Source of the DNA: Antedon mediterranea
Taxonomy: Eukaryota > Echinodermata > Crinoidea > Comatulida > Antedonidae
NCBI RefSeq assembly: GCF_964355755.1
Contig: NC_092679.1
Span: 6,944,001 to 7,008,000 of the forward strand
Reading direction: 5' to 3'
DNA: 64,000 nt
Of this stretch, positions 1 to 12,200 are shown in pieces. Within the stretch, counting starts at the first letter, position 1, and each line of letters starts with the position of its first letter. The notes beneath the pieces are model-generated. The model saw nothing but the letters and a program-made list of their open reading frames with translations, was not told where the DNA came from and made no database searches. Made by a program: the position numbers and the translations under genes.

Positions 1-393
1 AGTTGGCTCTTTGTAGAGTTGTTTCAATGACTACTGCAACACTGTAATGTTCAACATTTAACACTGATGGAAAACGAAACGTACACATTTTGAAAGGAAT
101 GGGGAAAATGGTTGCCAGTGACAAACACATCCCCTGCCTGTAATACTTATTGTAAGAAGTTCGATCTAAAATGGAGCCTGTTGCTGCATAGACACAATGA
201 AAGTGAAGTCTCTCTGGAAGAAAGAGGCCTAGCGCTATACTTTCGGTTAGCAATCTATCAAAAGCATAGATAATAAATAGTCATTATTATTATATATAAC
301 TTTTTGAGAAGAGAAGTTTATTTAAAACGTATCCGTGGTCAATAGCTATTTTTAATTACATACCAAAACATTATTAGTAGTGGTATAGTCACC

Positions 394-1735
394 TTGCCTG
401 TGGAGCAGACATTTATTCCTGAAACTGATTGTAGTCTTACAACGTTCCCATTAGTTAAAACTGATGACATGTTTGAAATAATTAATAAAATTCCTAACAA
501 GTCCAGTCCATTAGACCCTATGCCTACATGGCTGCTTAAGAAATGTACTCAGGTGATCTCCCCTGTTTTTACGCACATTGCAAATAGTTCATACACATCG
601 GGTGTTTTTCCACAAAGTCTAAGAATAGGTGCTGTTGTCGTGTGGTGATACTGGTACTTTAAATGGATCTGAATCAAGTAAATTTCATCTTAGCTCTGGT
701 GTCCCACAAGGGTCCACAATTAGTCCCCCACTTTTTACCACTTACATTAAACCTATTGCTGATATTATTAAGTCTCATGGGATACTTTTTCATCTATACG
801 CACGCAGATGACACTCAATTGTATACCAGCTTTAACCCTAAAGTGCCAGGGGATCTCGAAGTTGCCATTTATAGAATTACTAAATGTATTAATGATCTTA
901 GTATTTGGATGTACAAAAATCAATTTAAACTTAATGAATCAAAAACAGAGTTATTAGTTTTAACTCCACCAAAAGTCGACATTAGTAATAGAAATATTCA
1001 ACTGAATATTGGTGAAATTATTGTTAAACCCTCCAACACAGTTAGAAATCTTGGTGTGGTGTTTGATGTTTTTCTTCGTATGACACCCCACATTGATAAT
1101 GTCTGCCGTACTGTAAATTTTTTCTTAAGGGCATTGCGTAGAATAAGAAATTGTTTAGACAAAAAAACGTGTACCGAGGCTTTGAGGTCACTAATTCTAT
1201 CCAGGTTAGATTTGTAACTCACTATTTGTTGGAATGTCCAAACATAACATTTCGAGATTACAAAAGCTTCAGAACCGGGCTGCCAGGTTAATTTACCAAG
1301 TACCTATGTTTGTTAGTTCTAGACCTCTGCTTTATGAATTGCATTGGCTACCTGTTGAAAGTAGAATCACTTTTAAAATGTTACTTCATGTCTACAATTG
1401 TATAAATAATAATGCGCCCTGTTATCTGAGCAATCTCTTACGGGTGTATAGATGTGCTAAGAGACGCCTGAGGTCCGAGATAGATCACACTAGATTGGAT
1501 CACTGTCTCGAAAAGCGGACCTCTGGAAATAATACTTTCTCAAAATTTGGACCGGTGATGTGGAACGAACTCCCGTCTGTGATCCGTGAATAAACCACGG
1601 TTTTAAAATTTAAAAAAGCCCTCAAAACACATCTATTTCCTAAGAAGTGACTCATTGTTGGGTGTGCTGATGTAAAGCGCTTTGATAATTTTATACTAAT
1701 TTGGAAAAGCGCTATATAAATAAAATAATAATAAT
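394..1735 (+). mobile_element. Broken LINE (CR1/L2/Rex-like), reverse transcriptase remnant
   Basis: Three reading frames carry pieces of one non-LTR reverse transcriptase. Positions 394-648 hold the N-terminal RT region (KSSPLDPMPTWLLKKC). Positions 629-811 and 663-1217 hold the catalytic part, with GVPQGS and then ADDTQLY in a different frame, so there is a frameshift near 800. Positions 1234-1593 hold the C-terminal region (LQNRAARLIY, WNELP). About 100 residues of the palm are missing between 640 and 660. The element ends with a short GCGCTATATAAATAAA stretch and an (ATA)n microsatellite near 1670-1745, typical of CR1/L2-type 3' ends. It is a dead copy; the clade assignment is by eye. Confidence 0.85.
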
Positions 1736-1745
1736 AATAATAATT

Positions 1746-3060
1746 AGGCCTATAAAGACAACAGATATTACGTCATGAATACAAATTATCGAAGTTTTCC
1801 CATAATTGATAACGCAGTTTAAGATTTTGAGAATATACAATAGACAAGAAAAAATACTAATAAACCTTAAACTTAAGCTCATCATGTGGGCATATCAACT
1901 CCGTGCACCCGAAGACTTTGTCTAAAAAAGAAAGATAGATCCTGCTTGCTACATATTTTGCCATAGGGACTTGTCAATAGCGCCGTCATCGACGTAATCT
2001 TCACATTCCTACATTCCATCCAGTAGTCCTTCTATTCTCATGATGATAGTTGTTATGACTGTAACCGTAAGTATTTCATCAAAATGATATATACATTTGC
2101 TCTCTAACGGCTATATTTTGGGTCGGCGAAGAACGTGAAAAAGTGAATTTGAGACCGACTAAGTACCACATGCATTTCATGTATTTTAAGTTTCGCGGTA
2201 AACACGTCACACAGGGTTGTGTTATGCCTTAATATGTGTCTGTTTCGTGTCGATGAGCGTATCCATAATTAGACGGCCAGGGAGATGGAAGGGCATTTCC
2301 CCCTAATTTGTTAGATAATTTTTGTTTGCCTTACCCCTACGCACATAAGACTATTAAAAGTGGTAGTGCCCTTGCCCACGCCATGTTTAGAAATATGTAG
2401 TGTAACTTACCTCGACTTCAATTGTGATGGCTTGGTACGAGACAGAAAATTATCGATTGTCGATGTCCAGCTGAAGATGCCATTTTTTTGGTTTATTGTA
2501 ACTATCCTCTTGAAAGAATCAAAAGTCTAAAGAGGACTATATTGTTTAATTTAGTTTAATCGATAATCTACATAACAGCAACACTGTTTAACACATCTCA
2601 TTCACAGTTTAATGAAACGGTAATACATGAAAAACCCTTCCAAAATAACTTCATCACTAGACCTTTATTGAATAAATATGCTTTCTAGCTGAAAAAAGTC
2701 TTACAACCAATTATTAAATTACTATTATAGTAATAGTTATGCTGAGGACACAACAAATAAACAACTTAACCAGTGAAATGTTGTTATTATACATCAACAG
2801 GCCTAAATTCTTTTTCGTTTGGACTTCGTATTTGGTTGGGGTACATTTCTTTTATTGAATTTTTAATATATTAAATGCAAACAATGAAACTCGTTCTCAA
2901 CTTTAAGCAACAATCACCTATGTATTAAGTCACTTTCTGGGTAGGCCTAGCATTGACAAAAGCACAGACGTATCTTTTGTGACCTCCTTACTACATCAAT
3001 TTATACAATACAACATTAACAAACGAAGAATGTTCGTAGTCATTTTGGAGTGTCTTCATC
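1746..3060. other. Intergenic, no gene recognised
   Basis: About 1.3 kb of AT-rich DNA. I see no long frame, tRNA-like fold or terminal-repeat element. It probably contains the 3' flank of the minus-strand DUF1917 gene. Confidence 0.5.
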
Positions 3061-3146
3061 GTCGGCCATTATCAATCTATAGTCTATTGATTTTATAGTG
3101 AATTGTGTCCGTCATCACACCATAATCACGCATGGTTATTATAACT

Positions 3147-3870
3147 TTAATATCCACCATTCCTTTCATCTCTCCCTTGGTATCCTCTACTTCCATTAGA
3201 CCTACCCCTCCCACGGTACCCACCCCTTTTGCGATACCCACCTCTTTCGCGATACCCATCCCCTTCGCGATACCCACCCCTTTCGCGATACCCACCCTTT
3301 CCGTGATAGCCTGATGTTGGACTATGTTCATCCGTCGTCTCATAAATACTCGGCTTTACCTTATGTTCATTATTTCGATAAACCCCAGTTTTTGTATTGA
3401 TGTCAGGCTTGTACTTCAGCCTGCCTTTAATACCGATATCTCGCATTTTCTTCTCCACGTCAAATACCTGGGCTTTGTTGCGATAGTCAGGTGTGTACAC
3501 CGCGATGTAAGAGCTGACGTCTTCATTTTCTCCGACGGGGGCCACTTTAGCCATAGTTGCACCTTTACCTAGCTTCCCAGATACGGTTGCCTTTGCTACC
3601 TTTCCCCAAATGTTGTCAACGTAGTCTCGTTTTGGAAAAATCATCCATTTTCCTGACGTCAATTCTTCGTCAAGTGAAAAAATTTCGTTTTGTGATACGC
3701 CTCCTTTCTCATCCTCGTCAGATGCCGCGGCATCTTCATCTGATGATGTCGTTGATTGGTTGTGGGTAAGCTTTTTGAATGATGACGTCAGCTCATCAAC
3801 ATCACAAGTTTGAACCCAATGTGTTTTACGATAGTCCGGTCCAAGCACTCGTATCCAACTAATTCCATCA
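3147..3870 (-). CDS. Second DUF1917 terminal exon with RG/Y-rich tail (alternative last exon or tandem paralogue)
   Basis: A single open exon begins at a splice acceptor (TTCATTAG|TGATGG) in the same phase as the exon at 5152-4570. It encodes the same DUF1917 core (DGISWIRVLGP, SGKWMIFPKRDYVDNIWGK, AKVAP, YIAVYTPDYRNK, YKPDINTKTGVYR). I found no separate first exon between 3871 and 4569, so the simplest model is that exon 5865-5741 splices to either terminal exon. The frame stays open for 240 codons. The last ~55 residues are repeated G-Y-R-E/K-R-G units of RGG-box type, encoded by a minisatellite and absent from the other copy and from human C11orf68. RGG tails usually bind RNA or are arginine-methylated; that role is inference here. 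Confidence 0.75.
3205..3310. repeat. In-frame minisatellite coding the GYRERG repeats
   Basis: Imperfect tandem units related to GCGATACCCACCCCTTTC lie inside the distal DUF1917 exon. The unit length is a multiple of three, so repeat-number change lengthens or shortens the Gly/Arg/Tyr tail without shifting the frame. Confidence 0.8.
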
Positions 3871-4569
3871 CTAATGAAAAGAACACAAATAAAACATTAT
3901 TTTTTCGTTTTCGATGGTATGAAATGAATAGAAATGATAAACGACGGTGATGAGAAAAATCTCTTTATTTTAATTGGAATACTGTGTTTGTGCAAAGTAT
4001 TGTACTATGAGTAAAAACAGAACTGGGTATAGGCTTCAAGAAGGAAGTAAAATAATAGCAGAATCTATAAATTTAATCATTAATTCAATCCAGTTACTCC
4101 AGCGGTTTATAAGCATGTATCCCACTTGTTTACAACCGTGCTTTATAGTATTATAGAACAAAGGATACCTTAAATGGTAAAATAAAAACAAGAGCAGACG
4201 TGAACGATTTTGCGGGTTATATTTAGTGTCATAATGAAATGAAAAACAATGAAAAGTAACCAAACTTGCACCGAAAAAATTCAAGTGCGCGTTACAAATT
4301 GAATGGAGAGTTATTCAGTAACCAGAGTTGGCCGTAGTGTATATACATCCCCTCGTTTTTTCACGGGAAAGTATCTTCTTTTGGATTGCATATAACACTC
4401 ATCAGTACAATATAGTATGTTGCATGTCACCATCACATTCGTGCGGATGAAACTAACAGCGTGACGAATTGACGTAGGCCTACAGGAAAAAACAGCAACG
4501 TGAAGCATGGAATGAGAATGAATGCGACTGGTTTAAAGTCTTACCGTTGCTTGGTAACATTGAAAGTTT
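3871..4569. other. Spacer between the two DUF1917 terminal exons
   Basis: No exon homologous to 5865-5741 is visible on the minus strand here, and no transposon is recognised. On the alternative-last-exon model this is intron for the distal isoform and 3' flank for the proximal one. Confidence 0.45.
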
Positions 4570-5865
4570 CTATAATGATGTTGTCTTGCTTTTGACACCA
4601 GACTTGCCTTTGGAATCTGACTTATCATATGTGACATATATACTAGGTCTCATCTTGTAATTGTTGTGGCGGTAAACTCCAGTTTTTGTATTGATATCAG
4701 GCTTATACTTCATGGTGCCTTTAATGCCAATATCCCGCAGTTTCCTCTCCACTTCATATACCTGGGCTTTGTTGCGATAGTCTGGTGTGTACACCGCGAT
4801 GTAAGAGCTCTCTTCATTATCTCCGACGGGGGCCACTTTAGCCATAGTTGCACCTTCACCTAGCTTTCCAGATACGGTTGCCTCTGCTATCTTTCCCCAA
4901 ATGTGGTCAACGTAGTCTCGTTTTGGAAAAATCATCCATTTTCCTGACGTCAATTCTTCGTCAAGTGAATTAATTTCATCTTGAGTTATTGCGATTTCGT
5001 CATCTTCGCTGGTTTCTTCTTGATTTAGCGTAGCTTGCGATTGTTGTGCAGTGGTCAGTTTTTGAAGCGATGCAGCAAGATGATCGACGTCATAGTTGGT
5101 TTGAGCATCCTGATACCCAGGTCCAAGTACTCGAATCCATGTTATGCCATCACTTTTAAAATTATTAAATAAAATATAAAAATTATTACTTTTTGTGATT
5201 TTTATGCTTGCTGTTTGAACGAACTTCCAGTTTCATTCATTCATCAGTGAAAAATTACTTCCATTTAATGTAAGATATACATAGAATTTATGTTTGATCA
5301 GAGATAATATACAAAAACAGATAAATTGAAAGCTAACAAAAACAATTACTAAGTGTCACATCACTCTCGGTCGGAATACTGACATACTGACAAGCATTCA
5401 GTGCCCGAATGGCAGTTGGTGTTACGAAACCTATTTGTACGAGAGATGAGGATCGACCCTTTCAAATAATAGATCAACAGATTTAGTGTGGTAAACGATG
5501 ACGGTTTTCCCCGTGGAAACGATCAACCCCACCCCTGTATAAATCTTGGCTCTGATTTTGTCCACTGAGGGTTGATTATATTGTGAAGATTGTCATGGAG
5601 AAAATTGTAGTCTATTTCTATAATAAAATTATATACCGACTTTCCATAGACCTGGGCCTATCCTGACCCCATCCCGAGATGAGATATATAGTGAATTATA
5701 ATATTAATAATATCTCTATTATGCTCTATTCATAGCCTACCTAATACAGAGCTGAGAAGGCTTGTTTATGAACAGAAAATCATCAATTGTTTCCTCGTTG
5801 CATTCTGGGTCAAAAATACGTTCATCTGAACCAAATGTTTGGTGAGTCCTCCCTGCCGTTGCCAT
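4570..5865 (-). CDS. UPF0696/C11orf68 (BLES03) homologue, DUF1917; proximal isoform
   Basis: Two exons: 5865-5741 (ATG, ends in phase 2 at AG|GTAGGC) and 5152-4570 (acceptor AAAAG|TGATGG). Together they give 235 residues in frame. The first exon has RIFDPECNEETIDDFL followed by KPSQLCIS; the second begins DGITWIRVLGPGYQ and carries the core SGKWMIFPKRDYVDHIWGK, AKVAP, YIAVYTPDYRNK, KYKPDINTKTGVYR and PSIY blocks. These match human C11orf68 (BLES03) block by block. Known BLES03 structures have an eIF4E-like fold; the molecular function is not established. The C-terminus is a short Lys/Ser tail. The start codon lies 422 bp from that of the divergent CMTR1 gene, so a shared bidirectional promoter is likely (inference). 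Confidence 0.85.
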
Positions 5866-6287
5866 CTCTATCCCGTAATTGACAGTGACGTTTATTTTTA
5901 GTAATGCTGTTATTTTGTATCCAATGTTACATGGGCGACGTCACAAGCTGTAATTTCCAACATCCTGGGATTTCGTTTAAAATGACTGTCGGGGAAAATC
6001 CCAGATTGCGACTCTGGGCGTTCAGTGCCCGTATTGCGTACTGAAAAAACTAATAATTTATTGATAGATGGGGATTACATTTGTAATGATATATAAAATA
6101 TTTTAGTGATTCATCCAAAAGGTTTATTGTCTGAAACTGGATGACCCTTTATTTTTTATTTGTTGAAATAAAAATTATGTCCTCATAATGTCGATAGAGG
6201 GCGATATAGAAGTAAATAAGTTTAGTAAAAAGATACAAGATTCAAATGTTATTTTATACTGACAAATGCATTTTAAATTGAGTAAGA
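5866..6287. promoter_or_regulatory. Head-to-head intergenic region (DUF1917 gene / CMTR1)
   Basis: The 422 bp between the two divergent start codons must contain both 5' UTRs and the promoters, unless untranslated first exons exist elsewhere. I see no convincing TATA box. The label rests on position only. Confidence 0.5.
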
Positions 6288-9200
6288 ATGTCAAGCAGAA
6301 AACGCCCATCTTCATCCCAAGATGATAGTTGCGAAGAACGGGAAAGTATCAATTACAGTCCGATTAAAAAGAAAAGATTTTCCTCCGATTACGATGAGGG
6401 TCAACGATCATCGGGTTCAACGGGGTCTTCTGCAGGATATGCTGCTGCAGGAGGTAGGCCCAGGCTAGCTAAGCTAAGCTAGGCCTAGGTTTTAAGTTGA
6501 GATACTTGTTATCACAAATATAGGAATAATTATAAATTACCGGTTCTTTTTTACATTTACTGAACCTCAGGTTTGGTACCGTTTTGGTCACATGGCCCAA
6601 GATAATATTTATTTTATACAACAAAAAGCAGACATACAGCCAGATTGTATTGACTAGGCCTAGGCCTATTGTATGTTAATAAATAATATTAAATAATAAT
6701 ATGGATTGTAGGCTGTATAGCCTGTTCTGTTGTAATTTCCTTGATTCTATTCTGCAACAAATCATTTTGCGATAAAAATCATATATGACTTACAGTATTA
6801 CTGTACAATTATGTTAAAATAATTCAATTCAAATTAAGTTTGTTTTATAACTTATATATTAAAAGTTGTTTTTTAGGCTTTTTTCAAGGAACTACACAAG
6901 AAGAAGTATTTGGCAGTCATTTAAGTTCTGAAGATTCTGGAGAGGAATCCAGTATAATTAGCAAAAGTAACTATTCTGAGATGGGAGGAAACATGTCTTT
7001 CTTTGCACCAACTAAGCCTAGTGAAGAAAGTGGTAATGTTCAGTCACATCCAGGAGCATCAAAGGACAAACCAGCCATGTACAGTGATTTTGCACAGAAA
7101 ATGATGGTTAGTTGAAAGCCCTTCCATGCCTGGCCCACCATGACATAATGGTACTGTTTCTCCTACAAACAAATAACGGTTAATAAACATGTGAATAATA
7201 TGTTTATATTTAGGCAAAAATGGGTCATAAAGAAGGCTCTGGACTTGGAAAGCATGGAGAAGGGCGTGTTGATATAGTGGAAGCGTCAACACAACGAGGG
7301 CGACGTGGTCTTGGTTTACAGAAAAAAGGTTTTGAAGCATCAACAGAACTTACCTGGAATTATGAAGATGATGTATGTAAAATTAAAATTATTAATGGTT
7401 TTGTAAAAAAAAAATTATTACGCAGTGTGTTGGACGTTGAATTACTGATCACGAGTTTGAATCCAACTCCCGCTGCATTGCTTGTATCCTTAGGCAAGAT
7501 ACTTTACTTAGGTTTGCCTCTCTCCACCCAGGTGCATAAATGGGTACCCGGTTAGAAGATCAAGACACAACTTTGCACTGTACTTTACTGTTTGCACTGT
7601 ACAGTACTTTACTGTTTGCACTGTACAGTACTTTACTGTTTGCACTGTACAGTACTTTACTGTTTGCACTGATTACTAGCTGCATTATGGGAGTATGTTT
7701 CCAGAAGTGTTTGATAAAAAAAGATGACTGGGTAATAAGTGAAGTGCTTAGAAGCATTGTGCAATAAGTGCTATATAAAAACAAATAATAGGTATCATGT
7801 ATCAATTTTATCCTAGACTTACCTCCTGTACTTCACAGAATGTGCTCAGTCATATATCTGTCTTCATCATTTGCGCTTCCCTTTTTATTTTAATCGTATG
7901 TTGTTTTACTTTTTTAATGTGCTGTTTCAGATCTCATCTCATGAGGTAGTTGATTGGCTACCATCCTATTCTGGACCTGTACCAAGACTTGAAGAAATGC
8001 TGCAATGGATACAAGAAGGCAATGTAAAGTGTATAAATTATTATTTTATTATTTTGTTTGTTTTGAAGGAATTACTTACAGATTATCCACAAATGTTTTT
8101 ACTGGTGTTAATACCACAGTGCTATGGTGTACAATCAAAGTAATGTTACCAAAACAGAGATACAGCTTTAATCATACTTAAGCTATGCCTACACTATCAA
8201 TTTACACAATCATTTAAAAAAGTTTTGTTGAACATGCCAATTAATGTCATATAATAGTTTTTAATAGTCAATTTGACCAAAAATTTTATCGAAAAAAAAT
8301 GTGGTTGAATTAAACCATTTATATTGCCTTTTTTAAAGAGTAAACACAATTGTGATTAACATTATTAAAACTGTGTAATGGCCTATTTAAAGTCTTTTTT
8401 AATTAATCTTCAATTCTCATGTTTTTTGGGACAACAATACATCTTTAAAGATATTTATTCTTTTGATGTGTTTAACATGCTTATTGATGCTCCCATAATC
8501 AAATTATAATAACTATATCTTTGTTTATAACACAACAATTTACATTTGTTTACAGAGAAAATACATAATTGATGATGAAACAAATTTTTGTAGTGAGGAC
8601 ATTTTAAAGGGAGTTCTGAAGGCAAAGGTAAAGTAAGATAAATATCATAGTAAAGTTAAGGATTGATGATTTCTTGCAAAACATAAATTAACCAGTTTAT
8701 ATATTTTGCATACCATATGAATTGGCATTTTTTTTCTCTTTCATTTTCATCTTTGTTCTAGTTTATTTATTTTTTATTTTATATCCATGGATTACCAATA
8801 GTATTAATCACTGTCCTATCAGATAGGTGGTAATCTCTTTGTTATTTATTTACAGACGATATTTGATACGTTGGAACCAGAAGAGATGAGGCAAGCTCGT
8901 ACTCGCTCAAATCCTTACGAGACAATACGAGGTGGAATCTTTCTAAATCGTGCGGCTATGAAGATGGCTAATATGGACACTGTTTTTGATATGATGTTTA
9001 CGAATCCAAAGAAAGACACTGGTGTAAGTGTCCATCTACAGCTCTGTCTACACTATCAAACTAGTTTTGATAAAAAAAAGTGTGATGTGCCCAAATATGG
9101 TAGTCTTATTCCCAAATATGGTAGTGATATGACATCATAATGCCCATATATGGGCACATCACATTTTTTGTATCTCATATAGTTTGATAGTGTAGACAGA

Positions 9201-12200
9201 GCTTAATCTACTCAAATTTTTTTTTTACCTTATACAGTGGTTTTAATTAACTGCTGACTTTTAAGTATTTAAAAATACTCAGTGTCCAAACAGCCTTAGA
9301 ATCTTTGGGCAACCCTCGTATCCTGGTCTCCTTTTTCAAAATTGTTTTTACAATTTTGTTTGATTTCGATCCAAGTCGGCCCTAAACCGTCTCGGCCAAA
9401 GTCAAGTCGGCCCCAAGTCAAGTCAGCCCCAAGTCAACTCGGCCTCAAGTCAACTCGGCCTCAAGTCAACTCGGCCTCACGTCAACTCGGCCAAAAAATA
9501 ATCGGTCAACTCGGCCCCGTTAAAGTATGGAACGGGATTGATAAAATAATATTTCTTCACAATTTTTTAACTATAAATAATTCTGACTTTTAATGAATAT
9601 TAATATTTAGACAATAATATATTTAGCAAAAAAAATAGGAATGATTTCACCAACTTTCCTTTATTTACGTTTAATAAAATTTCAAATTGCACAATTGAAA
9701 ACAATTCGTAGTTGCGCCTCCCTGCGCCTTTGCCAGCTTTTTCGATATCTACAACTGCTACGTGTTTTCACTGACCGGGTGATTCCCCTTTTTTAAAAAC
9801 GCAAATCATGGACAAAAACAATATGTACGATCATTTTTTCTATGGCCAAATGGTGGAACGTAGGCCTCCGTCTTCGATTTACTAAAATGCGGTACCTGCA
9901 CGTGTTTTTGTAACACGTGGGTACTTATATTCATATCAGCAATGAGTTCATTTTTTTATATGATATTATTTAATTATATTATTTTTTTTATTTCTTCATT
10001 TTTTTTAAAGCGTGGATAGTAAGAATCATAATAATATTAAGCACTTTTTGCGTTCCATACTTTATTTTGGTCGAGTTAACCGATTAGTTTTTGGCCGAGT
10101 TGACGTGAGGCCGAGTTGACTTGGGGCCGACTTGACGTGGGGCCAACTTGACTTTGGCCGAGACGGTTTAGGGCCGACTTGACCTGCACCCTTTTGTTTT
10201 ATAGGAGCCGTTGACAAACACCAATCAACTGTTCTTTTTTGCTGATGTGTGCGCTGGTCCCGGTGGATTTTCAGAATATGTGTTGTGGCGCAAAAAGAAC
10301 TATGCAAAGGGATTTGGTCTCACGTTAAAGGGAGGAAATGACTTCAAGTTGGAGGATTTTTTTGCAGCCTCTGCAGAGTTCTTTGAGCCTCATTATGGTA
10401 AGAAAAACTGAGAAGTTAAACAAAATGAACAGGATATGGCGAAAGCAGAAAATGCATTGGGTAAAAATGTTCACCTAAGCAAGCTTGGTTATATATGTAA
10501 AATGGATAGAATTTGCAATGTCTCAAACTCTCTGAAAATTCAGAAATCCTTAAGCTTTCCAATTGTAATCTTTACATGTGTTCGAAAATCCAGCCATACT
10601 CATTTCTTAAGAGTTGCTTGTACATAAAATGCACTATTTTGACCAATAGGAGTAGGAGGCATCAATGGGGATGGTGATATTATGAATGCTGATAACTTGA
10701 CGGAGTTTAGACGTTTTGTTTTGGATAATACAGATGGCCTGGGTGTTCACCTTTTTATGGCTGATGGTGTAGGTATTGTTATATTTTTTTCCAAAATATC
10801 AAGTGCATTACTTGTTTTATATGTTTATTTTATTTTTATTTTTTAATATTTTATTTGAACCATATTTAATGAGGGTGATCCATCCAGCAATTGCTGATCA
10901 TTTGGGACCCTCAGAACAGATACAATACACAAAATACAACAATAACAGTTAAAAACAAAAGCCTATAAATATAATAAGTTACATGAGAATTAAAAATCTG
11001 AATATGAAAATTTGAAATATAGTAAAATAACTAATATGTTAAATTAAGCAAAAATAAAAATATATATACTTAGATCTAATATTTTACAATTTAAAGTCTG
11101 GAAAATGATTACATAGTTTGGAGAAAAGTCATAAGTCTATTTTTGAATGAGGAAAATGATACTGAATTGCGGATAGACAGAGGAAGATCATTGTAGAAAT
11201 AAGGGGCCTTGTAGCTGAAGGAGAGTTTCAAGAGAGGGTTTAGGAATGTGAAGATTTTTTTTTTTTTGAGTAGTCATCCTCCCATTGGCAATAATTTTAG
11301 TTAGAAAGTGTCATAAGCCTTGAGGAGCAAGGAAATTTTGGGTTTTGTATGATATGGTCCACTATTTTCAAACAGATCATATCGTATTGATGATGCTGTC
11401 TGCATTTTGCCAAATATTTCGATGAGTTTACGAACGCTTAATTCATTGATTATTAAAATTAATTGTCTATAAATTCACTTTTATGAAATTAATTCATTTT
11501 TATTATTTTAAATTTAATGTCCAGAATTTAAAAAAAATGTATATCTAACGGATCATATCGTATCGATTGCGCTCTCTGCATTCTGGCAAGTATTTCAATC
11601 AGTTTATGAGCGCTTAATTCATTGATTATTAAAACAAATTGCTGATAATTCACTTCTATGAAATTAATTTTAGGGATTTTCCGTTGAAGGCCAAGAGAAT
11701 ATTCAAGAAGTATTAACAAAGCAACTGTTACTGTGTCAATTCCTATGCGGTCTCTCAGTTTTACGAGAAGGTAGGTTTTCAGTATTTATTCATTTATCTA
11801 TATAAAGTATTGATCGTTTGCCAATTAATGGTATACTTGCCATTTATTTATTTTATTTATTTTATTTTATTCATTTCGGCAATAAACATAAAATAATAAT
11901 TACAAAAAAAACATAAAAATAAATATATATATATGAAAAACAAGACACGAGGCCGAGGAAAGACAAAAGCATTAAACACACGCTGTCACCGGTAAGGTGT
12001 GTCTCTCCAACACATAAATAACAAATAACAAGAATATATACAAATATAGTAGACATATCATTTCATTTAAAAATTTAAAAAGTTTCTCTCCGACATTTAA
12101 AATATAGCTTTAGAGATAATTTAAAATTAATAAAAGAACCATTAACAAAAATATCACGAATCTCATTGGGTATGGAATTCCAAGTTCTAGTGAATCTGGT

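Noticed and set aside
3871-4569. A dedicated first exon for the distal DUF1917 copy
   Set aside because: I looked for an ATG exon ending in phase 2 and homologous to 5865-5741 and found none, so alternative splicing is preferred.
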